64,000 bases of DNA, taken from contig JAGYXB010000160.1 of the NCBI GenBank assembly GCA_022495005.1, positions 372,001 to 436,000 of the forward strand, read 5' to 3'. Numbering within the stretch: the stretch's first letter is position 1; every line of letters begins with the position of its first letter. The notes under the pieces were generated by a model that was not told the DNA's origin, did no database searches, and saw only the letters and a list, made by a program, of their open reading frames with translations. The position numbers were made by a program, and so were the translations under genes. The DNA comes from Rhyacophila brunnea. Its lineage: Eukaryota > Arthropoda > Insecta > Trichoptera > Rhyacophilidae. Positions 11,324-22,032 of the stretch are shown here, in pieces.

Positions 11324-11503
11324 GTTGTTGTTTTTATTTAATAAAACGCAATTTTTTTTTGTAGTACTTATTCCACTTTTAATCAAGAGATTAGGGCCGG
11401 TTTCGTCCATCTCAGAGGGACGAAACCGGTCCTAATCTCTTGATTAAAAGTGGAATAAGTACTACAAGAAAATTGCGTTTTATTAAATAAAAACAACAAT
11501 ACA
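11324..11503. repeat. Fold-back pair of family D sequence
   Basis: Two copies of the family D core in head-to-head orientation form an approximately 85-bp arm palindrome with a short centre at about 11408-11417. The arms carry ACTTATTCCACTTTTAATCA and its complement, and the GGACGAAACCGGTCC core. The plus-oriented copy continues to about 11540 (CCATGAATTGACAGTTAAC). Confidence 0.85.
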
Positions 11504-11540
11504 ATGCAGTTCCACCATGAATTGACAGTTAACAAAATAA

Positions 11541-12228
11541 AAGATGTTAATAAGGTCTTATGACTGACCTATTCAATAATATACGTATTAACATTAAACG
11601 TAATGCTTATTCTTGAAGAGTATTTGCCTGCTATCTTGTATACAATGCGATCTGTCATTTATTATTATTACAAGGTACTTATAGGTATTTTTTCTTTTCA
11701 GACGCGTACCATGCAAAGGTTCGCCGCCATTGTGATATTTGGTATCAAAACTTACTATAGCTAAGCCGTGGCTACTTTTAGTTTTAACTGGTTTCATTAG
11801 TTAAAATCACAGTTTCCTGGTTGTAAAATTTATCTGTGTGATTTTTGGACTTTTTCTTGTTATACTTAAAAAATTCTCAACCCGTACCAAATGTTCTATT
11901 TATTTTTTAATCGATTGGCTTAGTGAGAAAAATCATTGAGTTTAATAATTATCTTAAATCTATGATGTTTCACATTCCACTGTCTGGTTTCGGGACTACG
12001 AATTGAGCAGCAGAATATAAGATAAAAGACGTAAATAAAATAATGCCATTCTATGAGAATTGTTGTTTATTCCGTATTTACCAAGCTACTAAAATTATTT
12101 ATATCTGACAAGTTACAATCCATTGCTGGTTGACATTAATCCAACCGGTCCCTGATTGCGTTTAAGCCTTTTCAAAAACATTTTTAGGTGTCACTAGATG
12201 ATGATTTTTTTATGATTTTACTGAAGCT
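11541..12228. other. AT-rich spacer
   Basis: No gene recognised. Confidence 0.4.
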
Positions 12229-12850
12229 TTGACTGCGATTCGCTGTCATATCGCCTCTTCTCATCTAGAAGAGGGTCCGCCAAGCTCTTCTGTCTTACTC
12301 ACCGCCAGGGCACCTTTCAATTCGTCGATGTTCTTAAAGATATCCGCAATTCGCAGTTGTACTCTGTGTCGTTCATATTCAGAACATTATACTGCTATAA
12401 TGTACAATGTCCTCCAAAACATCACATTCATCGCAGAGCTGCGATTCGCTTCATTCCATGAGAACGTCAAATCTTTTACCCATTGTGTGTCCTGTTCTTA
12501 ACCTCAGTATCAGCTTAAGCTCGTTTCTCTTCATAGGAGACTCTACAAACCAGGGCACCACACGTGGGGATGGTTGAATGGACTTACTCCTTTTCTAGGG
12601 ATGCCCTGTAGTGAAAATCTATCCACATCTTTTGACACATTTTCTTTATGGCATCATTCTAGTCCAGGTTTTCTGGTATCCACTGATGGTGTTGTCCTAA
12701 TTGGCCAGTTTCCTTTGCCAGATCATCCGCCCATGATGAAAAATTTCTTCCACTCCCTACCCGTACCCAGTACAACCCCTATAAATCACCCCTTGAGCAA
12801 TGGATTTGGAGCCCATATATTAGACTACGATGCCCAGATTTAATTTAACT
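12229..12850 (-). pseudogene. Non-LTR retrotransposon C-terminal relic
   Basis: Minus-strand remnant. Near 12730 the strand encodes SWADDLAKETG, like the end of an RNase H domain in I/R1-type LINEs. About 200 bp further the frame reads KRNELKLILRLRTGHTMGK, then QLCDECDVLEDIVHY, which matches the usual 'RLRTGHT ... C..C ... ED..H' segment at the C-terminus of such polyproteins. A TGA interrupts this frame, and several stops and shifts follow. The final Cys of the Cys-His motif cannot be placed. It is an old, inactive piece. The gene structure upstream (RT, endonuclease) is absent. Confidence 0.7.
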
Positions 12851-13697
12851 TGTCCAGATTTAATTATGGTAACCTTTTAATTAATCTTTTTTTTCAGTTA
12901 CACTGCCTCTAATATTCAGTCCTCATTTATGTGGAAATATTTCTATCAACGTCTTCGGTTTCCCTATTTCCTATTACAATGTCTTTCGCAACGCAGTCGT
13001 GTCAATTATTATTATGAACGTTATATTAAATCTAATAATACTTTAATAACCACCTATGTATCTGTGATGCTGTTTCTCCGTATCTAAATGTCGAGAAGTA
13101 GGCAGAAGGTCGCGTTAATTGTGTTATCAAGATCACTCTGATCGAAGTTCAAGTGTATCGATTTCTCGCTGACGAAGATAATTTTCCCACCAAGGTTATG
13201 GAATCATCGTAATACATTATTAAAAAATCCTTAACATATTATCAAATACAGTGGCGTACCATATTGAAAAGGAGTGCAGTGCATTATAACTTAGACGGAA
13301 ACGACCCATAAATCCCAGTCTATAAAAAAATATTTAGTGCTCACCTTCTATTTACCTATAATGGTCGAAAATTAAGAATTTGCGGTATTTTTTAGAACTC
13401 ATGGATGAAGCGGGCAACAATAAGATCATACAACAAATTTGGAAAGATTAACATTTTTAAGCCAGTTTCATATACACTATGACTTTACAGACACAATGTG
13501 TCTAATTTAATAAATTATACAATAGTCATGCATAGTCGCAAGAATTATAATTATCCACCGTTTGTATAATCTGTTAAAAACTTAATAAAATAAAAATTGA
13601 TTGGATGTTGAAATTCTTGTGTAGGTATTGAAGATAATCACAATGACACAAAGAATATTTTAATTTATTTTAAGCACTACAACATATTGTCATCAGA
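12851..13697. other. AT-rich spacer
   Basis: No gene or repeat recognised. Confidence 0.4.
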
Positions 13698-14118
13698 CCA
13701 TGGCCCCCACATCCTGAAACGGCCCCCCAGGCCAGGATCTTTGCCGGGCCCCCTACCTATCGCTAAGGTTAAAAGCAGTCTGATGCTCTACAGTAGCGTT
13801 TTTCAAATGGTGTTCGAGATCAAATAAACCTCAGTGTATTTTTAGCGATTTTTTAACAGATCTAATTATGAAGTTGTCGAGTATTAACACACATCAACCA
13901 AAAATTGCATCGCACAATCATATATTTTTAAAAGGTAATAGCCCCGAAGTAAAATAGCGCCGCAGGCGACTTTTTTACTATTATAGAAAATTTAAGATGT
14001 GTGTTGATCTCATTTATCTGGTCAACCCGTCACGCCGAACCCCCTTTGACCCCGGGCCCCCTCTGACCCCGGGCCCCTAGGCTTGAGCATTGTCAGCCCC
14101 CCTTTTGTGGGGGCCATG
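13698..14118. mobile_element. G+C-ended non-autonomous element
   Basis: Begins CCATGGCCCCCACA and ends TTGTGGGGGCCATG, an inverted repeat of about 14 bp. Subterminal runs are rich in GGCCCCC and CCGGGCCCC. The interior holds GCGCCGCAGGCGACTTTTTT, which recurs as GCGCCACAGGCGATTTTTTT at about 31120 and in part at 56110. No coding capacity remains; target duplication unclear. Confidence 0.6.
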
Positions 14119-14766
14119 CAACAGACCGTATAATGTATTGCGACTTTTTCCGAAGTCAATTTCTTAGCCCACGGATTAGAATCCAGTGCCTTACGTATTG
14201 AAGTATGAAGGGTGCTGACAAACAAAAATTAATATTATAATATGTTTATAAAGGGGCGTTGACCTGATTACATTTGACCTGAAATATTATATTGATTCTT
14301 CGCCTTATTCAATATCAATGATTGGTTTATCTGTCATTTTATTTTCGCCGCAATATCAATAGGTATATTATGTATTTAATTTCCAAAACATAATCGATGT
14401 AATAATATCAGTTGAGCGTTGTCATGAATGTTATGGTGATGGCAATTGCATGTCGATAGTGTCGCTCAGCTCATCCAGTGGTAATAAAACAATAGAAAAA
14501 CAGTTTCATTCGCTCAATTTGCACAACTATAATATGACCTGTTGCGCTATTTTCTAAATCATCAGTACATATACACAAAACAGGCGACACACGTAATACC
14601 GTTTAAAGCAAGCATGACTATACATAACTAAATAATGTATCAAAGAAAACCTTGGTTAAAATATCTAATGCATTATCCATTTTAGGGTGGGCGAAATTTA
14701 GATCATGTACAATGTTCAAGTCATAAGTAAGAAGACATCTCTTTTTTAGTTAGTCAAAAGGCTCAT
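14119..14766. other. AT-rich spacer
   Basis: No gene recognised. Confidence 0.4.
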
Positions 14767-15277
14767 TTAAGTCCCGTTTACATGATTCACTTTTGTCGAT
14801 CATCGCGGAGGAATCATATCCAGTGACCCGTATAAACACACATTCATCTACGAAAGTGATCATCCGGAATCAAAAGTGAATGAAGTTCAACTTGTTCTAC
14901 TTTTTGATCACTACGGATGATTCCACGCATGCGCACTGCGCCCCTGAGTACTGTCATCATATTCCCCATGATAATATTACGTTGCATTACCCATGGTTTT
15001 ATCTACCAACGCATCTTTTTCCTACCCCTTTTTTTCTCAATGAAATTTCTGCATCCGTATAACAAATTATCACAAATTGTTTGAATTTCAACCTACACCA
15101 CAATTTCACTTGACACCATTTTGGAATGAATTTAGTATTTCACTTTCGGTGACACGTGTAAACAAAAAGTGAATGCCCGAATGCAATTCTCTGCAGATGA
15201 TCATCCGCAGTGACTCGTCTAAATGAGACTTTCCTTCGCGATGATCGTCAAAAGTGAATCGTGTAAACGTGACTTAA
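14767..15277. mobile_element. MITE with TTAA target sites
   Basis: Inverted repeats of about 45 bp (left GTCCCGTTTACATGATTCAC, right complement GTCACGTTTACACGATTCAC) bound a 503-bp element at 14771-15273. TTAA lies at both outer edges (14767-14770 and 15274-15277), as in piggyBac-type or Kolobok-type insertions. Further subterminal GTGAATC/GATCATCCG motifs repeat inside. The open frame at 14880-15062 has no known domain. Confidence 0.8.
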
Positions 15278-15559
15278 AAGAAAAGTAAAGATAATTATCA
15301 ACTGGTTGATTCAAAATCAGCAAACGTTGTTCCCATACTTTCAACATCCATACAGTCCACTAAAACTTATACTCACTATATAATTACCTTTTGTTTTTTT
15401 ATATTATAAATAATCTTCTTCTTTAGTGTCTGTGCGAGAGAGAGATGTGTCTAGCTAGACGATTTTAATTAATAAAAGTTAACAATAATTATATACTTTG
15501 TCGGCATTTTTTATTATTGAAGTATCCTTGTCTGAATATAAAACCTCTTTCTTACTTTC
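15278..15559. other. Spacer
   Basis: Nothing recognised. Confidence 0.4.
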
Positions 15560-15845
15560 AGCTCACACGTTTTCGATTTTCCCGCCAAAACCGAAGATTG
15601 CCGATTTTATCCAAATCAATTTTATTCTCGTCGCTTGAATCGGTAAAAAGATCGCAGCGTTGCCGCGTGTGGTGTCGTTGTTATCGTTTCCCTGTCGATA
15701 GCTACGCAGCGAGAGATGGAAAAGCGAAACATTTTCTCGCGCCGCCAGTCTCCGAAAGCTCGCGCCTAGAGAGCAACGCTTCAGTGGTGCCACATCGCGA
15801 AACATAAAACATAACAATAAACAACAGTCGTTAAAACCGCGGGAT
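15560..15845. promoter_or_regulatory. CpG-rich island, candidate promoter or first exon
   Basis: A 285-bp stretch with about 25 or more CpG dinucleotides in an otherwise CpG-poor, AT-rich window. It contains CGCGCCGCC, TCGTCGC and GCGTTGCCGCGTG blocks. Open frames cover it on both strands (15517-15807 plus, 15563-15877 minus) but neither has a recognisable domain. It could be a promoter with untranslated first exon, or unmethylated repeat sequence. No second copy was seen in the window. Confidence 0.35.
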
Positions 15846-15877
15846 AAAATTTGAAGAAAAAAATTACCCAAAAACAT

Positions 15878-16744
15878 TCGATTTAAAAATACCTACCTAT
15901 AATAATATTATAGAGGTTTATTTCGTATTCGAATTTTTGAATAGAAATTTGTCTGTGGTATATACCTATTTGACATTTATTAATTCTATTAATATGGCGA
16001 ATTTAAACGTATTAATGTGAATTTTAAGATGTGATTTAAGTGAGAAAAAAAACAATGTGAACTTTAAGTAATTAAAATAGCTGTGTTTTAAATAATATAC
16101 AGATATAAATAATTTTATTAAAAGCATGCATAAAACAAGTGAGCATCTATGAATCATAATTATTGATAGGTACTATTTATTTGTGTTAAGATTAATCTTG
16201 AATCTATTGCCACAAAATAAACAAATAACATTTCTTCTTATATTCTGGAAATAATGTCGGTTTCAATTAAATTAAAAAGTGTACCTATCTTAGAAGTGAA
16301 TAATTGGATTTTTTTCACATGTTTTCTGTTCAAACATTCCAGTTTTTATTTAAATATTATAACATGGTATATTGGAATCTATCGATTTAGAATTCGATTA
16401 TAAAAAAATATTATCTATGATTTCCGTAGATATTCTATATAGCAATATGATACGTATACAAGTATTATAATATTACAAATATTTAAGTAGGGCTATATCG
16501 TAATTAAATGTTATATTATGAAGTTAGGTACAATTCTTTAAAAGAACCTCATTCTTTGAATGGGTTTGTTGACATTTAACGTAGAGATTGTGAAATGTTT
16601 TGTAAGAAATCTCATTAAATCTGCATTTTCACGGATGATATCACTCCGACATTTGTGTTTCCTAGCGTCTTGGATCGTTTAATTTTATTAATGCATTTAT
16701 GCGAAATTTTCTTTTTAATATATTTATTGTAATTAAGTATTTTT
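15878..16744. other. AT-rich spacer
   Basis: No feature recognised. Confidence 0.4.
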
Positions 16745-17060
16745 TTTATTCAACAAACAATTCACAAGATTTAAGAATGTAACATTCTAATTATTGAACA
16801 AACATAATAACCAATAGAAAAATCTTTTTGGAAAAAGTAAGAAACCCCGCAGGAATCGAACCTGCATCTCTCGGGTATCGCGCCCATACACATAGACCAC
16901 TATGCTGAAGGCGTCATACTTAATTGCGACAAACTTTAATTAATGGCTCTTAATATTCTCTGAAGCGCTTTTCAAATTGAGTTACTATTGGCGATCGGCT
17001 TTTCTATTTTAAATCAAAGTAGGTTTTACTTTAATTACTAACCGACATCACGGATCACTC
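16745..17060 (-). repeat. SINE-B, tRNA-derived, minus strand
   Basis: The complement of 16845-16915 has a pol III B-box-like GGTTCGATTCCTGCGGGG and an upstream A-box-like TGGTCTATGTG. The tail runs to about 16745 with GAATGTTACATTCT. Related copies lie at 17080-17200, 21015-21260 and 30130-30430. Another block on the head side (GCGCTTTTCAAATTGAG, CGATCGGCTTTT) is shared by the copies, so the tRNA-like part is not terminal. Confidence 0.75.
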
Positions 17061-17079
17061 CAATATTTTTTATTGTAAC

Positions 17080-17200
17080 TTACTTAAACTTGCTAATAAT
17101 TTTTAACCCGAGAGATTCAGGTTCGATTGCTGCGGGTGTCTTACTTTTTTCAAAAAGATTTGTTTATTGGTAATAATATATTTTCTCAGAAGTGTTTTCA
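17080..17200 (+). repeat. SINE-B partial copy, plus strand
   Basis: Contains CCCGAGAGATTCAGGTTCGA (B box), then a GTCTTACTTTTTTC tail with AGAAGTGTTTTCAAAATTAT, opposite in orientation to the neighbour at 16745-17060. Confidence 0.7.
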
Positions 17201-17639
17201 AAATTATGTATGTTCATATTTTTACTGTACATGATGATTAATATTAATTTTCCCATAACGTACTGCATACAAAACAATTTGCGATAATACAACTGGTTTA
17301 TATTTATTTTGATTTGAATATGTTTTTAACCTTTATATTATAATATCAATAATTCAACATCGTCATTACATAACATTTTATACTGAGGCCAGTATCGGAT
17401 TCTCCTATTGGAAAGCAGGAAGAAAATTTCCGTAGGCCGACGAGTAGGCCTACTAAATGCAAAAAAAAATGATACACCTACATAAGTATTTGACGATATC
17501 AGTAACCGACCTGTTAGAAACTGTCATAGAAAACATTAATTAGTAACCATGCGGCAATTTCACAATTTCTATGCATTTGAGGTGTTATTTCAATTTTTTA
17601 TTATTTATTCATAGGTGAGATATTTTATTATTGCAAACA
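17201..17639. other. AT-rich spacer
   Basis: No gene recognised. Confidence 0.4.
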
Positions 17640-18701
17640 AATACTAACATAATATTATATTAATACAATGAGAATTATATAGAAAATTAATAAACTGGAT
17701 ACAAAAACATTATTTATTTAGAAAAAAAGAGTATTATGGCATTACAGCGATTGGCCACTGCGCCATAATACATTATAAATACAAATTATAAAAATGACTT
17801 AATTACAAATAACAACCAATATAACAAGGAATTAGAAAAAAAGTATGTGCTTATGTAGATATTAAAGTAAAATGATAAATACAATTGTAAATTTAACCTA
17901 TTTAATACGTCCACAAACATGATATAATTAATAAAAATAAATCAACCTTTATGGTGCCATCAAATAAGTTAATCGCACGATACACAGCATCATGAAACAT
18001 CACATCCATCCTGCGACGGGGTATAATGAAGACCGTAGAGTTACTTACGAGTGATATTGGTGGGAACATGAAAATTAATATTTGCCAGTTAGTATTAGAC
18101 TTGAAGCTTTCGAGATGTGGCTGTATAGACGCATCCTCAAAATTCCTTGGACTGACCTGGTGACAAATGTTGAAGCTCTCGATCGAATGGGGAAGGACCG
18201 AGAAGTTCTACGTAGTATCAAAACCAAGAAACTACAATACCTCAGCCACATTATGAGAGGACAAAAATACAGCATTCCCCAACTTGTCATTCAAGGAAAG
18301 ATCAATGGGAAGCGTAGCAGAGGACGGCGCCGCATTTCGTGGCTTAAGAACCTCCGTGATTGGTACGAGTGCAGCTCCACCGAACTGTTCCGGGTAGCAG
18401 ACGACAAAGATAAGATCGCATTGATCGTGGTCGACCTCCGCTAGGGGATGGCACAATAAGAAGAATTATACGGATTGTAAAATATGAACGCACGAAGAAG
18501 TAAAAAGAAATGCTTTAAAAGAGCAATCACTCTTCGGATGTACAGGGATTGCATTGATAGTATACCCAGAAGAAAACGAGTCGGAAAATTCATTTTGTTA
18601 TCATTATCATAAGGAAATAATCCGTATGTCTTTAAGTAGAGAAATCTAAGAAATCTATTGTGGACTCGATCCAACTTACCAAATAATGCTGGCATATTCA
18701 A
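17640..18701 (-). pseudogene. LINE-B C-terminal relic, split by another LINE
   Basis: Minus-strand 3' end of a non-LTR retrotransposon. The first part (18701 to 18456) reads LDRVHNRFLRFLYLKTYG, then TRFLLGILSMQSLYIRR, a C-terminal LINE signature (R.Q.RF.RF, then L..R). The second part (18077 to about 17900) encodes INFHVPTNIT and, after shifts, MFHDAVYRAINLFD-like sequence. A separate LINE-C fragment (18078-18455, plus strand) is inserted between them. The 3' untranslated part runs to about 17640 and shares ATGGCATTACAG with the plus-strand copy at 22700-23215. Upstream RT and endonuclease are absent. Confidence 0.8.
18078..18455 (+). pseudogene. LINE-C C-terminal fragment nested in LINE-B
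   Basis: Plus-strand piece encoding RLEAFEMWLYRRILKIPWTD, LVTNVEALDRMGKDREVLRS, YLSHIMRGQKYSI, KINGKRSRGRRRISWLKNLR and ending ...IALIVVDLR. This is the post-RT C-terminus of an RTE/BovB-like or related LINE (clade inferred). The frame is open for 120 codons, the best preserved of the three copies in the window (others minus strand at 39175-39740 and 53655-54270). It interrupts LINE-B between ACAATCCGTATAATT and AATATTAATTTTCATG, shown by comparison with the uninterrupted LINE-B copy at 22700-23215. It lacks RT and endonuclease. Confidence 0.85.
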
Positions 18702-18844
18702 GAATACTCAACACAAATGATACGTATAATGTACGATGTAAAAAAAAGTAAAAATAAGCGACAGAATGTGTAAAATTAAACTATATAAGTACATATATAA
18801 TATTGATACTATCGAATAAGGGTGCTTGATGGAATTTGATTAAA

Positions 18845-19234
18845 AATTTTAATGGATTTAAGTTTTGTACTGTTCCATTGGAGACGTTTTTACGACGCAA
18901 ATGGTGCACACATCAAAAGGTAAATACACACTGACAACGAATACAGTTAAGTAATTCTAACTAATGTAATAAATTAATACAATAAAGTAAGTAAAAACTT
19001 TATCACCTACCTATTAAGTCAAGGATCACTATAAAAAATATAACAAACATAATTATTATAAATAGTTGAAGTGTTTGTAAAAAACTCATATCACTAATAA
19101 TACAATCAATTGGCATATACATCATCAAAATCCTAATAATAGATCATTAGATAATAATCAATTAACTACAATAAAGGCGAAACCTGGGTCGCAAAAATCA
19201 AATGGAATAGTACAAAACTTAAATCCATTTTAAC
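18845..19234. mobile_element. Fold-back MITE, ATGGATTTAAG termini
   Basis: Left end ATGGATTTAAGTTTTGTACT and right end with its complement (AGTACAAAACTTAAATCCAT) are inverted over about 50 bp. The interior is AT-rich and non-coding. A partial copy with the same terminus lies at 20901-21005. Confidence 0.75.
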
Positions 19235-19387
19235 ATATATATATACATAAATCAATTTAATAATAACTATAAAACTATTGATATACGAGGTTTCCCTAGG
19301 TATATAAAAAACCTCCTCTAGTTCTTTGGATACCTCAAGAGTACCTAAAACGGCGAACGCATTTCGTATTTAGATTTATATGCTTAT

Positions 19388-19690
19388 TCGCTGTCTCAGT
19401 TGAACATCAATCACCTGTGTTATCAGATCTCAGCCATCGTCTTCAAAGCAGACGGTCCCAAGGGTTCAAATGTATAGAGACCCATAGCACAGAAGGTCGT
19501 ATTTTTGGCTTTTTTAGACTCAGCCAAAGGGCTACTGAACCTGAAGATTGAACTGATTTATTCAAGTGAGATGCCGCGAGTGCATGCATTTCCCTTCCCT
19601 CCATAGATTCATCATGATCCCATCAGGTGAAGGTTGCAATCTTGTCGATAGACACCAAGAGACACCTGCCTTGATGGAACTACCGACAAA
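19388..19690 (-). pseudogene. Decayed LINE C-terminal region
   Basis: Minus-strand reading gives fragments PDGIMMNLWREGKCMHSRHL, then KSQKYDLLCY, then TLGTVCFEDDG, separated by stops. These match the order of a common LINE C-terminal module (DG.T..PW..GK...WD.T, then A.KKY..., then ET.G..G). Multiple stops and no neighbouring RT make it an old relic. Confidence rests on motif order only. Confidence 0.6.
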
Positions 19691-19779
19691 ACTAAAGATC
19701 GATAGATCATAATTATCACATATGTCTCCAGGCAAACTTCTGGCAACTCAATCCATGTTAACTCATACGGTCAACTTGT

Positions 19780-20052
19780 ACATATGCAGATGTTGTATCG
19801 GAAATATATGGCCGTATATTAAAGACCGTCCAACCTCTTTGGGTCGTATAGTACTGACATAAATTCATGTCTAAATAAAACACGGTTCTTGTCGGTTTAC
19901 GCTTTACAGGAAGCCATCAGAAAACAAATTTTGAAAATAGCCGATATATTGAATTATTTGTTAGGTTAGGTTAGGTTTTGATTCATGAATTCATGAATTT
20001 TGCCAAAATCAGCTATGAAAATTGAATAATGTTCATATTGAATCTAATAAAA
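19780..20052 (+). repeat. Family E repeat with TTAGG units, copy 1
   Basis: Shares with 29395-29776 and 62408-62712 the blocks ATGGCCGTATATTAAAGACC, CAACCTCTTTGGGTCGTA, AATAAAACACGGTTCTTGTC and GAAAATAGCCGATATA. Immediately after comes GGATTATTTGTTAGG-like sequence and two to three TTAGG units. Class unknown. Its module next to the TTAGG units also forms the arms of the TTAGG MITEs. Confidence 0.8.
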
Positions 20053-20054
20053 TT

Positions 20055-20380
20055 GGAGACCGTATAGTATATGGGTATCTCTTTTTTAATAAAAAATCTT
20101 GAACTCATTTCCCCCTAAAATCAATACCCATATTATACATATGATGTATATTACATATATGCGGCTCTCTGGTACCTTTGTTATCCTGTTTTCTTGACAA
20201 TTTGGGTCTTCTCACTTGACAAACTGCCGACCCTTGGTATATGGTCATCTCTTTCCGACAGAAAGCTCACGGTGAACTTTGCCACAGTGAAATGTTTGAC
20301 GTACAATTTACATGTAACCACGGTCAACTGGGCTTCCACAATTACATTGGTGTGCGTAATACAAAGATTATTCATTGAAC
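20055..20380 (+). repeat. Repeat shared with 62868-62990
   Basis: ACCGTATAGTATATGG, GGTCATCTCTTTCCGA, GGTGAAATGTTTGACGTACA and ACATGTAAC recur in similar order at 62868-62990. In both places it follows a family E copy, so it may be part of the same larger element. A 100-bp internal tandem-like repetition is present here. Confidence 0.6.
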
Positions 20381-20393
20381 ATCTATACTTATA

Positions 20394-20653
20394 AAAATTT
20401 ATTTTTCCGACCATGTAGGATCCTAATAGGATCATATGGGCCTCCACAGAGTAGACGTTTGTATTAACAGATTTTGTTTTTACGAGAAATGGATGTCAGC
20501 CACTTGTTCAACCTATTAGGTCCATATCCTGACTCACACACAAGTTGAAAAACAATATGTGTGCTTGCCAGACCCAGGATTCGAACCTGGGACCCACGGC
20601 GTGATAGTTCAACGCTTAAGCCGCGCGGCCACCGTGGGTGTATTAAAATTTAT
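20394..20653 (-). repeat. SINE-A with target duplication
   Basis: The element at 20407-20638 is minus strand. Its tRNA-like head (20638 down to 20566) starts CCCACGGTGGCCGCGCGGCT (A box within) and has the B box GGTTCGAATCC. The tail contains CTCCACTCTGTGGAGG-like and GGATCATATGGGCC complement sequences. AAAATTTAT at 20394-20402 and 20645-20653 is a likely target duplication. Other copies are at 22091-22285, 42355-42588, 44312-44532 and 56647-56812. It is too dispersed and tailed to be a tRNA gene. Confidence 0.85.
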
Positions 20654-20900
20654 ATTGATAAATATTTTCATCGTAAATAGTGAACATCACAATATGCAAA
20701 TTATGATAATATTACAATAGTTTAAAATTTCACACGCAATAATATTACATTGCATCATCCGAGCTGTTTTTGTATTCCTCTACATTACGAGACATCCCGT
20801 TTCATGTCAGTAGGTACTTTGTAATAAAAAAAATCAACCTGCATTGTTAATAATACATTACGTATAGTTTATCTGTGACAGTCAATTTTCACATAATATT

Positions 20901-21005
20901 CTAATGGATTTAAGTTATGTACTATTCCGTTTGAGTCGTTTTTTGCGACCCGGGTTTCGCCTTTCGGCATCTTCAGGCACTGTGTACACTCGCCAAAAGG
21001 CAAAT
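20901..21005. repeat. Partial MITE with stem-loop
   Basis: Starts ATGGATTTAAGTTATGTACT, as in the MITE at 18845-19234. The complement contains CTGAAGATGCC, loop GAAA, GGCGAAACCCGGGTCG, a small hairpin flanked by CTGAAGAT and GAAAC. Confidence 0.7.
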
Positions 21006-21014
21006 AAACACTGA

Positions 21015-21260
21015 AAAGTAAGACACCCCGCAGGAATCGAATCTGCATCTCTCGGGTATTGCGCCCATGCACATAGAACCACTATGCTAAATGAGTTATA
21101 CTTAATTGCGACAAATATTAACTAATAAATGGCTTTTTTAAATACTCACTGAAGCGCTTTCCGAATTGAGCTACAATTATTGGAGATCGGCTTTTGTATT
21201 TTAAATCAAAGTATGTATTACTTTAGTTACTAACTGACGTCACGGATCACTCCAAGATTT
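21015..21260 (-). repeat. SINE-B copy, minus strand
   Basis: Complement carries the B box GGTTCGATTCC-like sequence and CGCAATACCCGAGAGATGCA; it also shares the GAAGCGCTTTCCGAATTGAG block. The poly-T/GAATGTTACATTCT tail seen in other copies is missing here. Confidence 0.7.
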
Positions 21261-22032
21261 TTACACTTCATTAATAAATTCATCATGGACGGTTTCCCGA
21301 TATAAATGTAAAAAAAAAACATGAGTGTCATGGTCGACTTTCCGTGATTCCAGATAGAAATGTAAAACAATGAGTAGCGTCGATCTACTTTTCGAGATAA
21401 TGGAACGTAAATATTGTATTGTTGATGGGCAAAATTTGTATTACTATTTTATTTAATTTTGGTACGATTGTCTAGAAAAAAATCCGTGCCATTATCATTT
21501 CAACCAATCCGTACCTGATCCGTACCCGGCGCGTTCGTTAACAAAAACAAATGTTTTGTTTTTAAATATTATAAATAATAATATTTCAATAAAAGATAGC
21601 GTGCGAAATAATAATAAAAAAATGAAAACAGCGTGATTTTTAATATTATCATATTTAATTTTATCAATATTTTTATATAATAATATTATAATATACACCA
21701 GATAATCTCTGTGACATAAATTTAAAAAAGAAATCTTTGATTTTTTACGAGCTCAACAAAATTATTAGAACCATTCCTTATGTCTTTCACGAGAAATAAA
21801 CATGATTTTTTTGTTGTTTAAAATGTTTTTTAACAGTTCAAAGTTTAAAAGATAACTTGCCTACTGTTCACACAAGGACAATGTCGATCAAAACATATTT
21901 TTATTATCTAACGACATAAGAAAATTAAATTCTAATCGATTAAAGTTTTTTTTTTACTATGTATTGCATTTCTGTCGTTTGTTTTCACCCTTAATTCTTA
22001 ATTCTTAAACTTAGCCAGTAAGTAACTAGACT
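21261..22032. other. AT-rich spacer
   Basis: No gene recognised. A short segment (21295-21420) resembles 32840-32900 (ATATAAATGTAAAAAAA...ATGAGTAGCGT). Confidence 0.4.

Noticed and set aside
15517..15877. Protein gene in the CpG-rich island
   Set aside because: Frames exist on both strands because stop codons are rare in GC-rich DNA; neither shows a domain.
16845..16915. tRNA gene with GGTTCGATTCC arm
   Set aside because: Repeated at 21015 and 30215 with identical extra sequence on both sides, so SINE-B.
20566..20638. tRNA gene on the minus strand
   Set aside because: A and B boxes are good, but the same head with the same tail recurs at five loci with decay, so it is a SINE.
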